Positions 24,110-32,509 of a stretch of DNA of 40,135 bases are shown here, piece after piece (position 1 is the stretch's first letter; each line of letters opens with the position of its first letter). The notes below the pieces were generated by a model that was not told where the DNA came from, ran no database searches, and saw nothing but the letters and a program-made list of their open reading frames with translations. The position numbers and the translations under genes are program-made. This stretch comes from Candidatus Brocadiia bacterium (GTDB lineage: Bacteria; Planctomycetota; Uabimicrobiia; Uabimicrobiales; JABWCH01). The stretch covers positions 1 to 40,135 of the forward strand of contig JABWCH010000085.1 of NCBI GenBank assembly GCA_013359215.1, read 5' to 3'.

Positions 24110-25576
24110 ATGAAATTAACCCATTCGGACTTTTGTTTTCTTATTTTATATTGTTCATCCTTGGTTGCCATTAGCTTGCACCACTCGAAAAAAAATAAAG
24201 ATGCCTGCGATTTCCTTTTAGCAGGGCGAAAGCTGACACTCCCTGTTTTTGTGGCTACTTTGGTGGCTACCTTCTATGGAGGGATTTTGGGAATAGCAGA
24301 GTTTACCGCTTTGCATGGATTAGGTTCATGGCTTACCCAAGGAATATTCTGGTATATTGTATATCTTGCCTTTGCGCTTTTGCTTGCTGGACGCATTAGG
24401 AAATTAGAATTCTATACAATCCCTGATATTTTAGAACACCGCTTCCATAAAAAAGTAGCATTGGTAGGTGGAATTTTTACCTATCTCATGGTCAACCCAG
24501 CACCCTATATTGTTTCTCTAAGCTTAATCCTCCATGCCACTACAGGGATTTCTTTTCCTGTTTCTATTCTTGTCATTACGATATTTGCCGTCTTTTATAC
24601 AATCTTAGGCGGCTTTCGCGGCATTGTTTATACAGACTTTTTTCAATGCGTTGTGATGTATCTTGGTTTTTTTCTCCTTGCTTGCTTTACATTAAGCGAA
24701 TATGGATTGGGAGAATTTTTGGAAAAAAACCTTTGCAGGATAAAAGGCTATGAAAACCATCTTAAACTCACAGGCAATATGACCTGGGATTATATTCTGG
24801 TATGGGCAGGGATCTCATCGTGGGTTTTTGTAGACCCTAATTTCTATCAAAGATGCTACGCTGCCAAAGACCCCAAGACTGCCAGAAATGGCATTCTTAT
24901 AGCCATTGTATTTTGGTTTTTTTTCGATATTCTGTCTTGCGGGACAGCCCTGTATGCTTTTGCTGCTCAAAATGCCCAAAGTTTTTCCATACAACAGCCA
25001 GGCATGGCGCATTTTGCCTTAGCAGAACACATTTTGCCCTCTCCGCTAAAAGGACTGTTTTTGGCTTCTGTGATCGCCTTGATTCTTTCAACCCTGGATT
25101 CTTTTTTGTTTGCCTCTGCCATGAATATTTCCAGAGACTACTACTGGCGTTTTATCAACAGAGATGCCAGCTCTTCTCAAATGGTCCGTATCACAAAAAT
25201 TGCCACTATTTTTACAGGAATCCTAAGTGCTTTTTTATCCTATATTTTACCTTCTGTTGTTGAACTTTGGTATATTTTGGGTACAATAGGTCTTTCAGCA
25301 CTTCTAGTTCCTATGATGTATAGCTTTATCGGTAAATATCGCCTGATCCAAACTCCCCTTGTTAGTATGCTCTCAGGATCTTCTGTTGCAACATTCTGGC
25401 TTATCTATGGCATAATATATAGTAAAGATGGATCATTTATGTATCCCTGGAATTGCCAGCCATTCTATCCAGGAATTCTCCTGTCTGGTTTCACCTTTTG
25501 TATAGGCTATTTCATGGAAAAAAAATCAATTACAGCAGCTCTGTTGCATTGCATACAAAAATCGCCTATAAAATAA
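24110..25576 (+). CDS. Sodium:solute symporter (SSS family)
   Basis: A 488-aa inner-membrane transporter, about 13 helices, that uses a Na+ gradient to import a small organic solute. Signatures: DFLLAGRKLTLPVFVATLVA near residue 35, TIPDILEHRF, the family hallmark GGFRGIVYTDFFQ, and the Na+-site helix region LASVIALILSTLDSFLFASA. Substrate unknown; relatives import proline, pantothenate or sugars. The last 14 codons and the stop come from a MITE inserted at a TA at 25531-25532, so the native C-terminus is lost. The core helices are intact, so the protein may still work. Confidence 0.9.
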   Translation: MKLTHSDFCFLILYCSSLVAISLHHSKKNKDACDFLLAGRKLTLPVFVATLVATFYGGILGIAEFTALHGLGSWLTQGIFWYIVYLAFALLLAGRIRKLEFYTIPDILEHRFHKKVALVGGIFTYLMVNPAPYIVSLSLILHATTGISFPVSILVITIFAVFYTILGGFRGIVYTDFFQCVVMYLGFFLLACFTLSEYGLGEFLEKNLCRIKGYENHLKLTGNMTWDYILVWAGISSWVFVDPNFYQRCYAAKDPKTARNGILIAIVFWFFFDILSCGTALYAFAAQNAQSFSIQQPGMAHFALAEHILPSPLKGLFLASVIALILSTLDSFLFASAMNISRDYYWRFINRDASSSQMVRITKIATIFTGILSAFLSYILPSVVELWYILGTIGLSALLVPMMYSFIGKYRLIQTPLVSMLSGSSVATFWLIYGIIYSKDGSFMYPWNCQPFYPGILLSGFTFCIGYFMEKKSITAALLHCIQKSPIK

Positions 25577-25698
25577 TCCACAGATTACACAGATTACACA
25601 GATAAAGGCTTCGGAAATCTGTGTAATCTGCGTAATCTGTGGATAAATTTCTTTGAATCCGATGTATGCTATGTATGCAACGCAAGTGAAAAGTGCTG
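25533..25698. mobile_element. MITE-like element, family T1, copy 2
   Basis: 166 bases flanked by TA (25531-25532, 25699-25700). The left end starts CAGCAGCTCTGTTGCATTGC; the right end, read inward on the minus strand, starts CAGCACTTTTCACTTGCGTT. Both inner TIR boundaries are TTGCATAC. The interior is a near-perfect 28-base stem (25576-25603 with 25617-25644; 27 of 28 pairs) of three ~9-base CACAGATTA words around a 13-base loop. Opposite orientation to copy 1. It also supplies the stop codon of the symporter gene, and its stem, starting on the last base of that stop, may end its transcript. Apart from this element, the gap 25577-25770 shows only the plsC leader. Confidence 0.85.
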
Positions 25699-25770
25699 TA
25701 GTTCTAAAAATAATTTGACAATGTAAGATTAGGGAACTTATTTAATCCTCGTTACCAAAGGAATATTACC

Positions 25771-26517
25771 TTGTTTCACACACTTTTTAAAATACTACAA
25801 TTTATTTTTCTTACCTTAGATTTTCTCCTTATTTGTACTTTTACATTTTTTTGCAGCTTTTTGCCTGGATTCATAACAAAGCATTTTATGGCTCGTCTTT
25901 TTTCAAGATGGTGCTGGAGTCTAATTCGGTTTTTAGGGGTAGAATGCCATATTCATCAAAAATTCCAGCCACCTCTGCCAAAGCATTTTCTCTTGATTTC
26001 CAACCATCCTTCTGGAATGGATATTCTGGCTTTGAACGCTATCTTTGCTGTTGCTCCTTTGGCTAAAGAAGAAATCAAGTCTTGGTGGATCGTAGGCAGA
26101 ATCGCCAGAGCCATTGGATCGGTTTTTGTAAAAAGAGAAGATAAAAATTCTCGCCACGCTGCCAAGCAAACCCTGATCCAGGTACTACAGCAAGGGAAGA
26201 ATCTTTTGATATACCCTGAAGGCGGCTGCTATGGACGGCATCTAAGACCCTTCAAGCTCGGTTCTTTTGAAATTTCCATTATGAGCAAAGTTCCCATATT
26301 GCCTGTATATATGCAATATGAAGCAGAAAACGATATGGAATGGGGCGATTATGGATTAATCCGCCATCTTTACAACATCCGCCGTGCTTGCAATAAGCAT
26401 GTACACTGCTATATTTTCGATCCTGTTTCTCCTGAGAATTTTACTGATCCTCAATCCTACATGGAACACGTCCATAAGCTTTATGAACAATGGGAAAAAA
26501 AGTATCGCCTTCCTTAA
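25771..26517 (+). CDS. 1-acyl-sn-glycerol-3-phosphate acyltransferase-like (PlsC family)
   Basis: A 248-aa membrane-associated acyltransferase, expected to acylate lysophosphatidic acid or a related lysophospholipid. N-terminal hydrophobic stretch FIFLTLDFLLICTFTFFCSF, catalytic HX4D motif NHPSGMD (H79, D84), FVKREDKNSRHAAKQTL as motif II, and YPEGG (148-152) as motif III. The start codon is TTG at 25771 with AAAGGA nine bases upstream; this keeps the full membrane segment. Length is normal for PlsC. The exact lyso-lipid and acyl donor are not predictable. It stands apart from its neighbours by the MITE region upstream and a 160-base gap downstream. Confidence 0.88.
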   Translation: MFHTLFKILQFIFLTLDFLLICTFTFFCSFLPGFITKHFMARLFSRWCWSLIRFLGVECHIHQKFQPPLPKHFLLISNHPSGMDILALNAIFAVAPLAKEEIKSWWIVGRIARAIGSVFVKREDKNSRHAAKQTLIQVLQQGKNLLIYPEGGCYGRHLRPFKLGSFEISIMSKVPILPVYMQYEAENDMEWGDYGLIRHLYNIRRACNKHVHCYIFDPVSPENFTDPQSYMEHVHKLYEQWEKKYRLP

Positions 26518-26679
26518 AATGTTCATCTTTGCAACACTTTTGTGTTCTCTTATGTATCATCCAAAAAAATCCCACAAAAAAAATCCATAAACCAGGCTTG
26601 CTATGGCATGGCATTGATTTTGCTATAGTAAAAAAAAACTGCAAATTTTTGTTGTCTACTTTTAGAAAGGTAGGTTTCT

Positions 26680-26907
26680 ATGTGGGAAGAAAGATTCTCA
26701 AGGATGTTTGGAATTATCGGATATTTGTCCCCGCATTCCCAAGTAACCATAAGAGAACTAGCCCAGGAATATGAAGTTTCTACAAAAACAATCCAAAGGG
26801 ATTTAAAAGTCTTAGAGGAAGCCAAGCTAGGCGTTTTCTATGATGGCGAATCCATCAAAATGTCCAGAACAGGATATAAGCGAGTCCGTAGCTGGATGGT
26901 AGGTTAG
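26680..26907 (+). CDS. Stand-alone HTH_11/DeoR-type DNA-binding protein
   Basis: A 75-aa protein that is essentially one winged helix-turn-helix: QVTIRELAQEYEVSTKTIQR (about 22-41) followed by DLKVLEEAKLGVFYDG. This is the N-terminal domain of WYL- and DeoR-family repressors, which normally continue with a ligand or WYL domain that is missing here. AGAAAGG lies 10 bases before the ATG. It may be a small regulator or the remnant of a truncated one. After its stop the sequence runs into AT-rich DNA without further coding. Confidence 0.7.
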   Translation: MWEERFSRMFGIIGYLSPHSQVTIRELAQEYEVSTKTIQRDLKVLEEAKLGVFYDGESIKMSRTGYKRVRSWMVG

Positions 26908-27011
26908 AACTGGCTACCTACTTGTAAAAGAAAATAAGAAGGATAGAAAAGAATAAGGATAGACACAACTATAATATATTGCAAATAAATATTTTAAGTA
27001 TTTTTGAATTA

Positions 27012-27223
27012 AGAGCCTATCCGAAAAGGGCGTAACCGACATTGCGCTTTCGAAATTTCAAGCGAATTATAAATGGAGGGCGAGGCTCCTGCCGAGCTTC
27101 TTATGCATCGAAAGAAGCTCGCCACTGCCTTTTCGGACAAAAAAGCGCTCGCCCGGTTACGCCCATCCGAAAAATAATTTTAAGCGAAAATTTGCAGCCA
27201 AAAGGATTTTTCGGATAGGCTCT
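27012..27223. mobile_element. 212-bp MITE with perfect terminal inverted repeats (family T2)
   Basis: The ends are AGAGCCTATCCGAAAA and its exact complement TTTTCGGATAGGCTCT; one more pair inside extends the match if the flanking TA is counted. TA flanks both sides (27010-27011, 27224-27225), read as a target duplication. Further nested inverted repeats: GGGCGTAACCG with CGGTTACGCCC, and the central hairpin GAGCTTCTT / AAGAAGCTC. Much more GC-rich than its surroundings. No open frame. The end sequence resembles IS5-family (IS427-like) termini from memory. It lies between the convergent HTH and TetR genes and explains most of the gap 26908-27240. Confidence 0.85.
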
Positions 27224-27240
27224 TAGGCTACGCTTGCAAA

Positions 27241-27894
27241 CTATAGCTCTTTTGGCAAAGGTAAGCCCAGATACAGAATCATCATTTTGGCTGTTGCTTT
27301 GGTAAGCTTCTGGATGAATTTTATATCTAAAGATTTCTTTTGCAAAACTTCCAACAGTATGGCCTGGTTATGGTTATAGAATGTCGCAATCCCAGGAAGA
27401 AATAAAGCCCATACTGTGGCATCTTCTTCTTGTGCATGGGGATGGCAAAGGAAATAAAGAGATTTAATGTCCTCATGCAAAGAGCGAAAGACTTCCTGTA
27501 CAAGCCGAGGCATAGCAGCAGATGGCGAATAGAGTTCTCTCGTGATGAGCTGGTTTTTCCATTGCGGATCTTTGCGAGAGAGGACATCCTGAAAGAAATC
27601 CTGGATGGCTTCCCATATAATTTCTGCCAAGCCTGAGGCGGACTCAAGCCTTTTGGGGTGTTCAGCGATGATTTCTTTGACGATTTTGCGGTTTCCTTTG
27701 TTTAAAGCATAGCGAAAGGCTTCTATGTATAATTTCTCTTTTGTTTGGAAATGGTAGTGTATGCTCCCCAGCCTGGCATTGGCTTTCTGAGCAATCTCTC
27801 GTGTGCTAACTCCATCAAAGCCTTTTTCTGCGAAGAGTTCTCCTGCTGCTAACACTAAAGCCAGCTTTGTGTTGGGGCATTCATAATTTTCCAT
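27241..27894 (-). CDS. TetR-family repressor (CerR/DUF1956 type) of the efflux operon
   Basis: A 217-aa regulator. The N-terminal HTH (ELFAEKGFDGVSTREIAQKA, then RLGSIHYHFQTKEKLYIEAF) is classic TetR; the C-terminal part with PQWKNQLITRELYSPSAAMP fits the CerR/YbiH ligand-binding domain. The frame opens from 27954, but the ATG at 27894 begins just after the RND stop at 27897 and gives a normal TetR start. It is the third gene of the MFP-RND-TetR operon. It most likely represses its own operon by binding the palindromes at 32288-32318, with repression relieved by a pump substrate. Confidence 0.88.
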   Translation of the reverse strand: MENYECPNTKLALVLAAGELFAEKGFDGVSTREIAQKANARLGSIHYHFQTKEKLYIEAFRYALNKGNRKIVKEIIAEHPKRLESASGLAEIIWEAIQDFFQDVLSRKDPQWKNQLITRELYSPSAAMPRLVQEVFRSLHEDIKSLYFLCHPHAQEEDATVWALFLPGIATFYNHNQAILLEVLQKKSLDIKFIQKLTKATAKMMILYLGLPLPKEL

Positions 27895-27896
27895 GA

Positions 27897-30800
27897 TTAC
27901 TGCCTTGTAAAATGAACCCTGAAAAAAACGACATACAACAAAGGCACGATGCAAAGAGTTAGGCCCGTTGCAATCAAAAGACCGCCCATAAGGGTTGCGG
28001 CCATAGCGGCGAAGAAAGGATGCCAGATTAGAGGCAGCATGCCTAAAATCGTAGTTCCTGCTGCCATAGTTACAGGGCGAAGTCGGCTAACAGAGGCATC
28101 CAGGACAGCATCGTATGGCTTTTTGCCTAACTGCAAATCCAGATTGATCTGGTCTAAAAGAACAATCGCATTTTTTACAAGCATACCCGTTAGTCCCAGG
28201 AATCCTAAAATTGCCATAAACCCAAAAGGCAGGCTAAAGCTCAAAAGCCCTGCGGTAACTCCGACAAAAGCAAGAGGAATCGTCAAGAAAATAATCAAAG
28301 GCTGCCTTATAGAGTTGAACATCATAACAACCAAAAGAAACATACCAAAAAGACATACAGGAAAGACTTTCTTGAGTCCTGCCTGCCCTTTTTTACTCTC
28401 TTCATGCTCTCCTGCCCATTCCAGAGAATAGCCTGGTGGTATATCGATAGATTCTATTTTTTCCAAAATGCGATCTCTTAGAGTAGATGCCTGCCCAACA
28501 ATATGGTTGCATTGCACCATAAGGCTTCTGACTCTGTTTCTTCTTTTAATCATGCCTGGTTCAGAATCTGTATCCACTGCGCTGACCACCTGGCGTATAG
28601 GAATATACGTGTTTGCGATATTGCTCCATACCTGGATTTTATCCAGATTCAGAATCGACTGCCTTTCTTCCTTAGCGGGACGAGAAAGAATAGGAATCAA
28701 ATCTTCATTTTCCCGATACAGTCCAATGGTAATTCCATAAAAATTCCACAAAAGGGCACTGGAAACATCTGAGCGCGTCACTCCGCTAAATCTGCCCTCT
28801 ACCTGGGAATACTTTAGGTTGAGCAGCTTTACGCTTTGTCGCCAGTCATCTCGGATCGTTTTTGCTCCCTGGGACTCATAAAGAACTTTTTTGGCTTGCT
28901 CTGCTAAGGAGTACAGGATTTTTGGGTCTGGCCCTCGAAACCGTATTTCTACGGAATATTCAACAGGCGGGCCTTCCTGGAAGCGATTGATTTTGGGATC
29001 AGAATCAGGGAAATTGTCTTTTAAGTATTTCTCAGCACGGGCAATCAAGTCATGAATCTGCCGATAGTCTTGCACTTCGACTAAAAGCTGCCCAAAGCTC
29101 GTATTGGGCAACTGGAAATTATAGCTCAAGACAAAGCGCAAAGCACCCTGCCCAATAAAGCTGGTAACAGAGCGTATTTCGGGCTGAGAAAGCAAATAGG
29201 CTTCTATTTTTTTCATGTCTTCTGATGTTTCATCGATATGGCTTCCCTGGGAACGCCAATAGTCTATATAAAACTGGTTGCGCGTGGATTCGCTAAAGAA
29301 AAATCGAGGAATCCGCTCAAAGCCATATAGAGAAATGCCTATCAAAAGTGTCAGGAAAACCAGGGTAATCGCTTTGTTCTGGATGATTGCATGAAGAAAG
29401 CGGCGATATTTTCTATAGCCACTTGTTTCATAGGGATTTCCCATGGTTTTTGGTGGATTTTTGAGAAAATGAATGCAAAGTATGGGCGCAAGGGTAATAG
29501 CAAGTATCCAGCTTAGGAAAAGAGAAATCGCCATAACGTCAAAGAGAGATCGGCAGAACTCCCCCACATTACCAGGGTTAAAGCCAACAGGAACAAATGC
29601 TAGAATGGCTACCAGGGTCGCGCCTAAAAGTGGAATTTGGGTTTCCTGGACAGATTCAATGGCAGCAGTTTCTTTGTCAATTCCCTTTTCTCTTTTGACC
29701 ATAAAAACATCGACTACCACGATGGCATTGTCTACCAAAACTCCCAGGGCAATGATAAGCGCGCCTAAAGAGATCAACTGCAAATCGATTTTAAGAACCA
29801 ACATGCCAATAAAAGTACCCAATATCGATAGAATCAAGACACTGGCAATGATCAGACCTGCTCTCCAGCCCATAAAGAGCAAAAGGAGAAAGACAACGAT
29901 AGCGATGGCTTCAACAAAGTTTTCTATAAAAGTATCCAGGGATTCTGTGACATTCTCTGCCTGGAAGCTAATCTTATGCAATTCGATACCTGCTGGCTGA
30001 ATTTTTTCCAATTCTTTCAGCCTTTTGATAACAGCATTGCCCATTCGAACAACATTAGATCCTGCTTCCGCAGAAATACCTATTCCAATTCCTTTTTTGC
30101 CATTGAATCTTAGCAAACTTTCAGGAGGATCTATGTATCCGCGCGATACACTGGCTATGTCTCCTAGCCTTACCAATTTTTCTTTTTTTCCAGAAAGATA
30201 AAGATTTTCAATAGAATCAATGCAAGAAAAGCTGCCAGAAGATCTTAAAGGAATATACTCTGTCCCAATTTTGACTTTACCCATAGGCTCTACTGCATTT
30301 TGCAGGGAAATCGTCTGGTATATCTGCCCAGGCGAAACCCCTATTTGGGACATTTTGGCGCGGTCGAATTCTACGTAGATGGCCTCGCGCTGAAGACCCC
30401 AGAAATCGACTTTTGCCACTTCAGGAACGAGCAGCAATTCTTTCTTTAAAGTACGGGCGTACTTCCTGAGTTCCTTATAAGAGTAGTCTTCACCCGTGAT
30501 GGCAAAAAAGATTCCATAGACATCCCCAAAATCATCGTTTACAATGCTTGGGCCAGCCCCTGGAGGCAATCTTTTCTGTGCATCGGAAATTTTTCGCCGC
30601 AGCTCATCCCAGGCTTGAGGGACTTGCCTGGAATGCACGGAATCCTTAAGCTCCACAAAAACCATAGAAAGGCCACTCTGAGATGTGGATTTGACATTGT
30701 CTATCCCACCCAGACTTTGGGCTGCTTCTTCTACGATGTCTGTCACTTCTTCTTCTACCTCCTGGGGGCTTGCACCAGGATAGGACGTGCTTATCAAGGC

Positions 30801-30932
30801 TATTTTAATCGTAAAATCAGGGTAGGAAAGCCTCCCCAAATTTTGGTATGATGTGATTCCCAGAGCGATCAAAAAAGAGAATATAAGGCACATCGTCACT
30901 TTATTTTTTAAAGCAAAATGGACAATCTTCAC
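27897..30932 (-). CDS. RND-family efflux pump inner-membrane transporter (AcrB/HAE1-like)
   Basis: A 1011-aa proton-driven exporter with 12 helices and two large periplasmic loops. Features: ISTSYPGASPQEVEEEVTDI in the first porter domain, RLPPGAGPSIVNDDFGDVYG, helix 4 with LGVLVDNAIVVVDVF (one acidic residue of the AcrB D407/D408 pair is Asn), and helix 10 GLTGMLVKNAIVLLDQINLD with the conserved relay Lys. Full-length for the family. It starts 4 bases after the adaptor stop, with AAAGGATAAGA before the ATG. An outer-membrane channel gene is not linked, so a shared TolC-like protein is needed. Substrate unknown. Confidence 0.94.
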   Translation of the reverse strand: MKIVHFALKNKVTMCLIFSFLIALGITSYQNLGRLSYPDFTIKIALISTSYPGASPQEVEEEVTDIVEEAAQSLGGIDNVKSTSQSGLSMVFVELKDSVHSRQVPQAWDELRRKISDAQKRLPPGAGPSIVNDDFGDVYGIFFAITGEDYSYKELRKYARTLKKELLLVPEVAKVDFWGLQREAIYVEFDRAKMSQIGVSPGQIYQTISLQNAVEPMGKVKIGTEYIPLRSSGSFSCIDSIENLYLSGKKEKLVRLGDIASVSRGYIDPPESLLRFNGKKGIGIGISAEAGSNVVRMGNAVIKRLKELEKIQPAGIELHKISFQAENVTESLDTFIENFVEAIAIVVFLLLLFMGWRAGLIIASVLILSILGTFIGMLVLKIDLQLISLGALIIALGVLVDNAIVVVDVFMVKREKGIDKETAAIESVQETQIPLLGATLVAILAFVPVGFNPGNVGEFCRSLFDVMAISLFLSWILAITLAPILCIHFLKNPPKTMGNPYETSGYRKYRRFLHAIIQNKAITLVFLTLLIGISLYGFERIPRFFFSESTRNQFYIDYWRSQGSHIDETSEDMKKIEAYLLSQPEIRSVTSFIGQGALRFVLSYNFQLPNTSFGQLLVEVQDYRQIHDLIARAEKYLKDNFPDSDPKINRFQEGPPVEYSVEIRFRGPDPKILYSLAEQAKKVLYESQGAKTIRDDWRQSVKLLNLKYSQVEGRFSGVTRSDVSSALLWNFYGITIGLYRENEDLIPILSRPAKEERQSILNLDKIQVWSNIANTYIPIRQVVSAVDTDSEPGMIKRRNRVRSLMVQCNHIVGQASTLRDRILEKIESIDIPPGYSLEWAGEHEESKKGQAGLKKVFPVCLFGMFLLVVMMFNSIRQPLIIFLTIPLAFVGVTAGLLSFSLPFGFMAILGFLGLTGMLVKNAIVLLDQINLDLQLGKKPYDAVLDASVSRLRPVTMAAGTTILGMLPLIWHPFFAAMAATLMGGLLIATGLTLCIVPLLYVVFFRVHFTRQ

Positions 30933-30936
30933 ATTC

Positions 30937-32220
30937 TTATCCTTTAATTTGAGACTCTAAGATATTCAAAATTTGTCCTTCTCGGATAAACTTTGCTCCT
31001 GAAGTTACAATCCATTCTTGGTCAGATAGCCCCTGGAGAATCAGAATTCTTCCATCATCATAAAAGTTGCCCAAGGTTACATTTCTTAGAGAGGCCATCT
31101 TTTTTCCCATATCCATAACCCAAAGTTTGCCACTCTGGCCTTGCGTTGATATAATAGAAGATAAGGGAACAGCAATGTTATCAACATGCTGACTAACCGC
31201 AAAGCCACTGACTTCGGCTGTCATGCCTGGAAGTATATTCATGCTTTTATCCTGGTCTACCCTGAAAACTAAAGAATACGTTCTTGTTGTTGGGTCGGCA
31301 CTGGCCTTCCATTCATAAAGATAGGCTTCGTTCAGGCTGTCTCCCAAAGGGCATATACGAACTTTGTATCCTGTTTTCCTTTCTGCGGAAAATAAAGCCA
31401 TATCTTTTTCGGGAATAGAGATGGTAATTTCTACAGTAGAGAGGCACATCATGCTCAATACAGGATGCCCTGCTGTTGCCATTTCATGCTTTTCTAAAAA
31501 CCTCTCGGTGATGATGCCATCAAAAGGAGCTACAAGCTTTGTATCTTTGAGCTGATCCAGGGCGATTTCGTGCTGCACACAGAGAGCATCTAGTTCTGCC
31601 TGGGCTGCCATGAGGTCTTCTTCTCTAGCACCCTTTTTGGCTTTGTTCAATTGCTCCTCCATGGCTGCCACCTCTGCATCATAGACCTGATACGCACTAC
31701 GAGCTTGTTCATAAACATCAATGGGCGTAGCTTTTTCCTGGAAAAGCTGACTATATCGGCGATAGTCTAGTTTTGCTTTTTCCATACGAGTCCTAGATGC
31801 CTGGATATTCTTTTCCAGAATGCGGATGTCCTCTTCTCTCGATGTCTTCATGCTTAACAGTCTTGCCTGGGCGGCTTTGATCTGGTGTTCTAAATAAAGA
31901 GTGCGTTTTTTAAAGTCTCTTTCATCCATTTCCATAAGCGTCTGTCCTGATTTTACAGAGTCTCCTGCTTTAACATGGATTGAAACAACAGGCCCAGAAA
32001 CCCTAAAAAAAAGCGTTGCTTTTTGCGAAGCAGAGACTGTTCCAGGATAGCATAGAAAAGACTTTTTCTGCGCCAGAGAAACCTTTTCGACTTTAACAGG
32101 TCTATTGTCTGTTACACTCTCTTGAGTACTGTGGGATTTAACCTTGATTTCCCCTGTACAAGACTGCAATGCTAAAAAACTCAAGCCCAATACTATTCCC
32201 CAAATAAATTTTCGTATCAT
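30937..32220 (-). CDS. RND efflux periplasmic adaptor (membrane fusion protein), lipoprotein
   Basis: A 427-aa adaptor linking the RND pump to an outer-membrane channel. Signal MIRKFIWGIVLGLSFLALQSC with lipobox Cys21. Lipoyl-like half-motifs (VSIHVKAGDSVKSGQTLMEM and LVAPFDGIITERFLEKHEM) flank a long alpha-hairpin from about 97 to 210 with coiled-coil heptads (LEHQIKAAQARLLSMK, AAMEEQLNKAKKGAREEDLM). Then beta-barrel and membrane-proximal parts with ILPGMTAEVSGF. First gene of the operon, reading from the promoter at 32323-32350. Confidence 0.92.
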   Translation of the reverse strand: MIRKFIWGIVLGLSFLALQSCTGEIKVKSHSTQESVTDNRPVKVEKVSLAQKKSFLCYPGTVSASQKATLFFRVSGPVVSIHVKAGDSVKSGQTLMEMDERDFKKRTLYLEHQIKAAQARLLSMKTSREEDIRILEKNIQASRTRMEKAKLDYRRYSQLFQEKATPIDVYEQARSAYQVYDAEVAAMEEQLNKAKKGAREEDLMAAQAELDALCVQHEIALDQLKDTKLVAPFDGIITERFLEKHEMATAGHPVLSMMCLSTVEITISIPEKDMALFSAERKTGYKVRICPLGDSLNEAYLYEWKASADPTTRTYSLVFRVDQDKSMNILPGMTAEVSGFAVSQHVDNIAVPLSSIISTQGQSGKLWVMDMGKKMASLRNVTLGNFYDDGRILILQGLSDQEWIVTSGAKFIREGQILNILESQIKG

Positions 32221-32287
32221 GAGATATTCCTTTCATTCAAAACAATAAAAACAATGCTCCTGATCGATGTTCTTATTTGGTCAGACG

Positions 32288-32318
32288 AATGACCATAAAT
32301 TTGGTCATTTGTACAAAT
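32288..32318. promoter_or_regulatory. Probable TetR operator: two overlapping palindromes
   Basis: AATGACCA (32288-32295) and TGGTCATT (32302-32309) form a perfect 8-base inverted repeat with a 6-base spacer. The overlapping ATTTGTACAAAT (32307-32318) is a perfect 12-base palindrome. A third half-site, TTTGGTCA, lies at 32276-32283. All lie just downstream of the -10 box of the efflux-operon promoter, where a bound TetR dimer would block initiation. Confidence 0.7.
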
Positions 32319-32322
32319 CAAT

Positions 32323-32350
32323 AGCATACACGATTTTTATCTCTTGTCAA
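32323..32350 (-). promoter_or_regulatory. Sigma70-type promoter of the MFP-RND-TetR operon
   Basis: On the minus strand TTGACA (complement of 32345-32350), a 16-base spacer, then TATGCT (complement of 32323-32328). Perfect -35, 4 of 6 at -10. Start of transcription near 32316, inside the palindromic operators, leaving about 95 bases of leader before the adaptor ATG. Confidence 0.68.
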
Positions 32351-32407
32351 ATAAAAAAATAGCATAATCTATAATTTTGTTACAATCTGACAATCATATA
32401 TTAGCTT

Positions 32408-32446
32408 TGTTTTATTCGTGTCATTCGTGATATTAAAATGAGCTAT
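32408..32446. repeat. Half-copy of repeat family 1
   Basis: TTATTCGTGTCATTCGTGAT followed by TTAAAATGAGCTA matches the right half of the copies at 8001 and 18658. The left half is absent. It sits between the AT-rich sugar island and the efflux operon, in the 289-base gap 32221-32509 whose other content is the promoter and operators described separately. Confidence 0.7.
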
Positions 32447-32509
32447 GTGTTTTTGATTCCTGGAAGAAGGCTTACACGCAGCGGTCGCTTCAGATAGTTC
32501 TTTTTCATC

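Noticed and set aside
26530..26550. AACAC-TTTT-GTGTT hairpin after the acyltransferase gene as a terminator
   Set aside because: Five A/T-rich pairs only, followed by CTCTT and not a T-run.
27949..30000. Plus-strand open frames of 90-175 codons opposite the RND pump
   Set aside because: They are antisense to conserved RND sequence; composition is Arg/Ser/Thr-rich without any motif, as expected for shadow frames.
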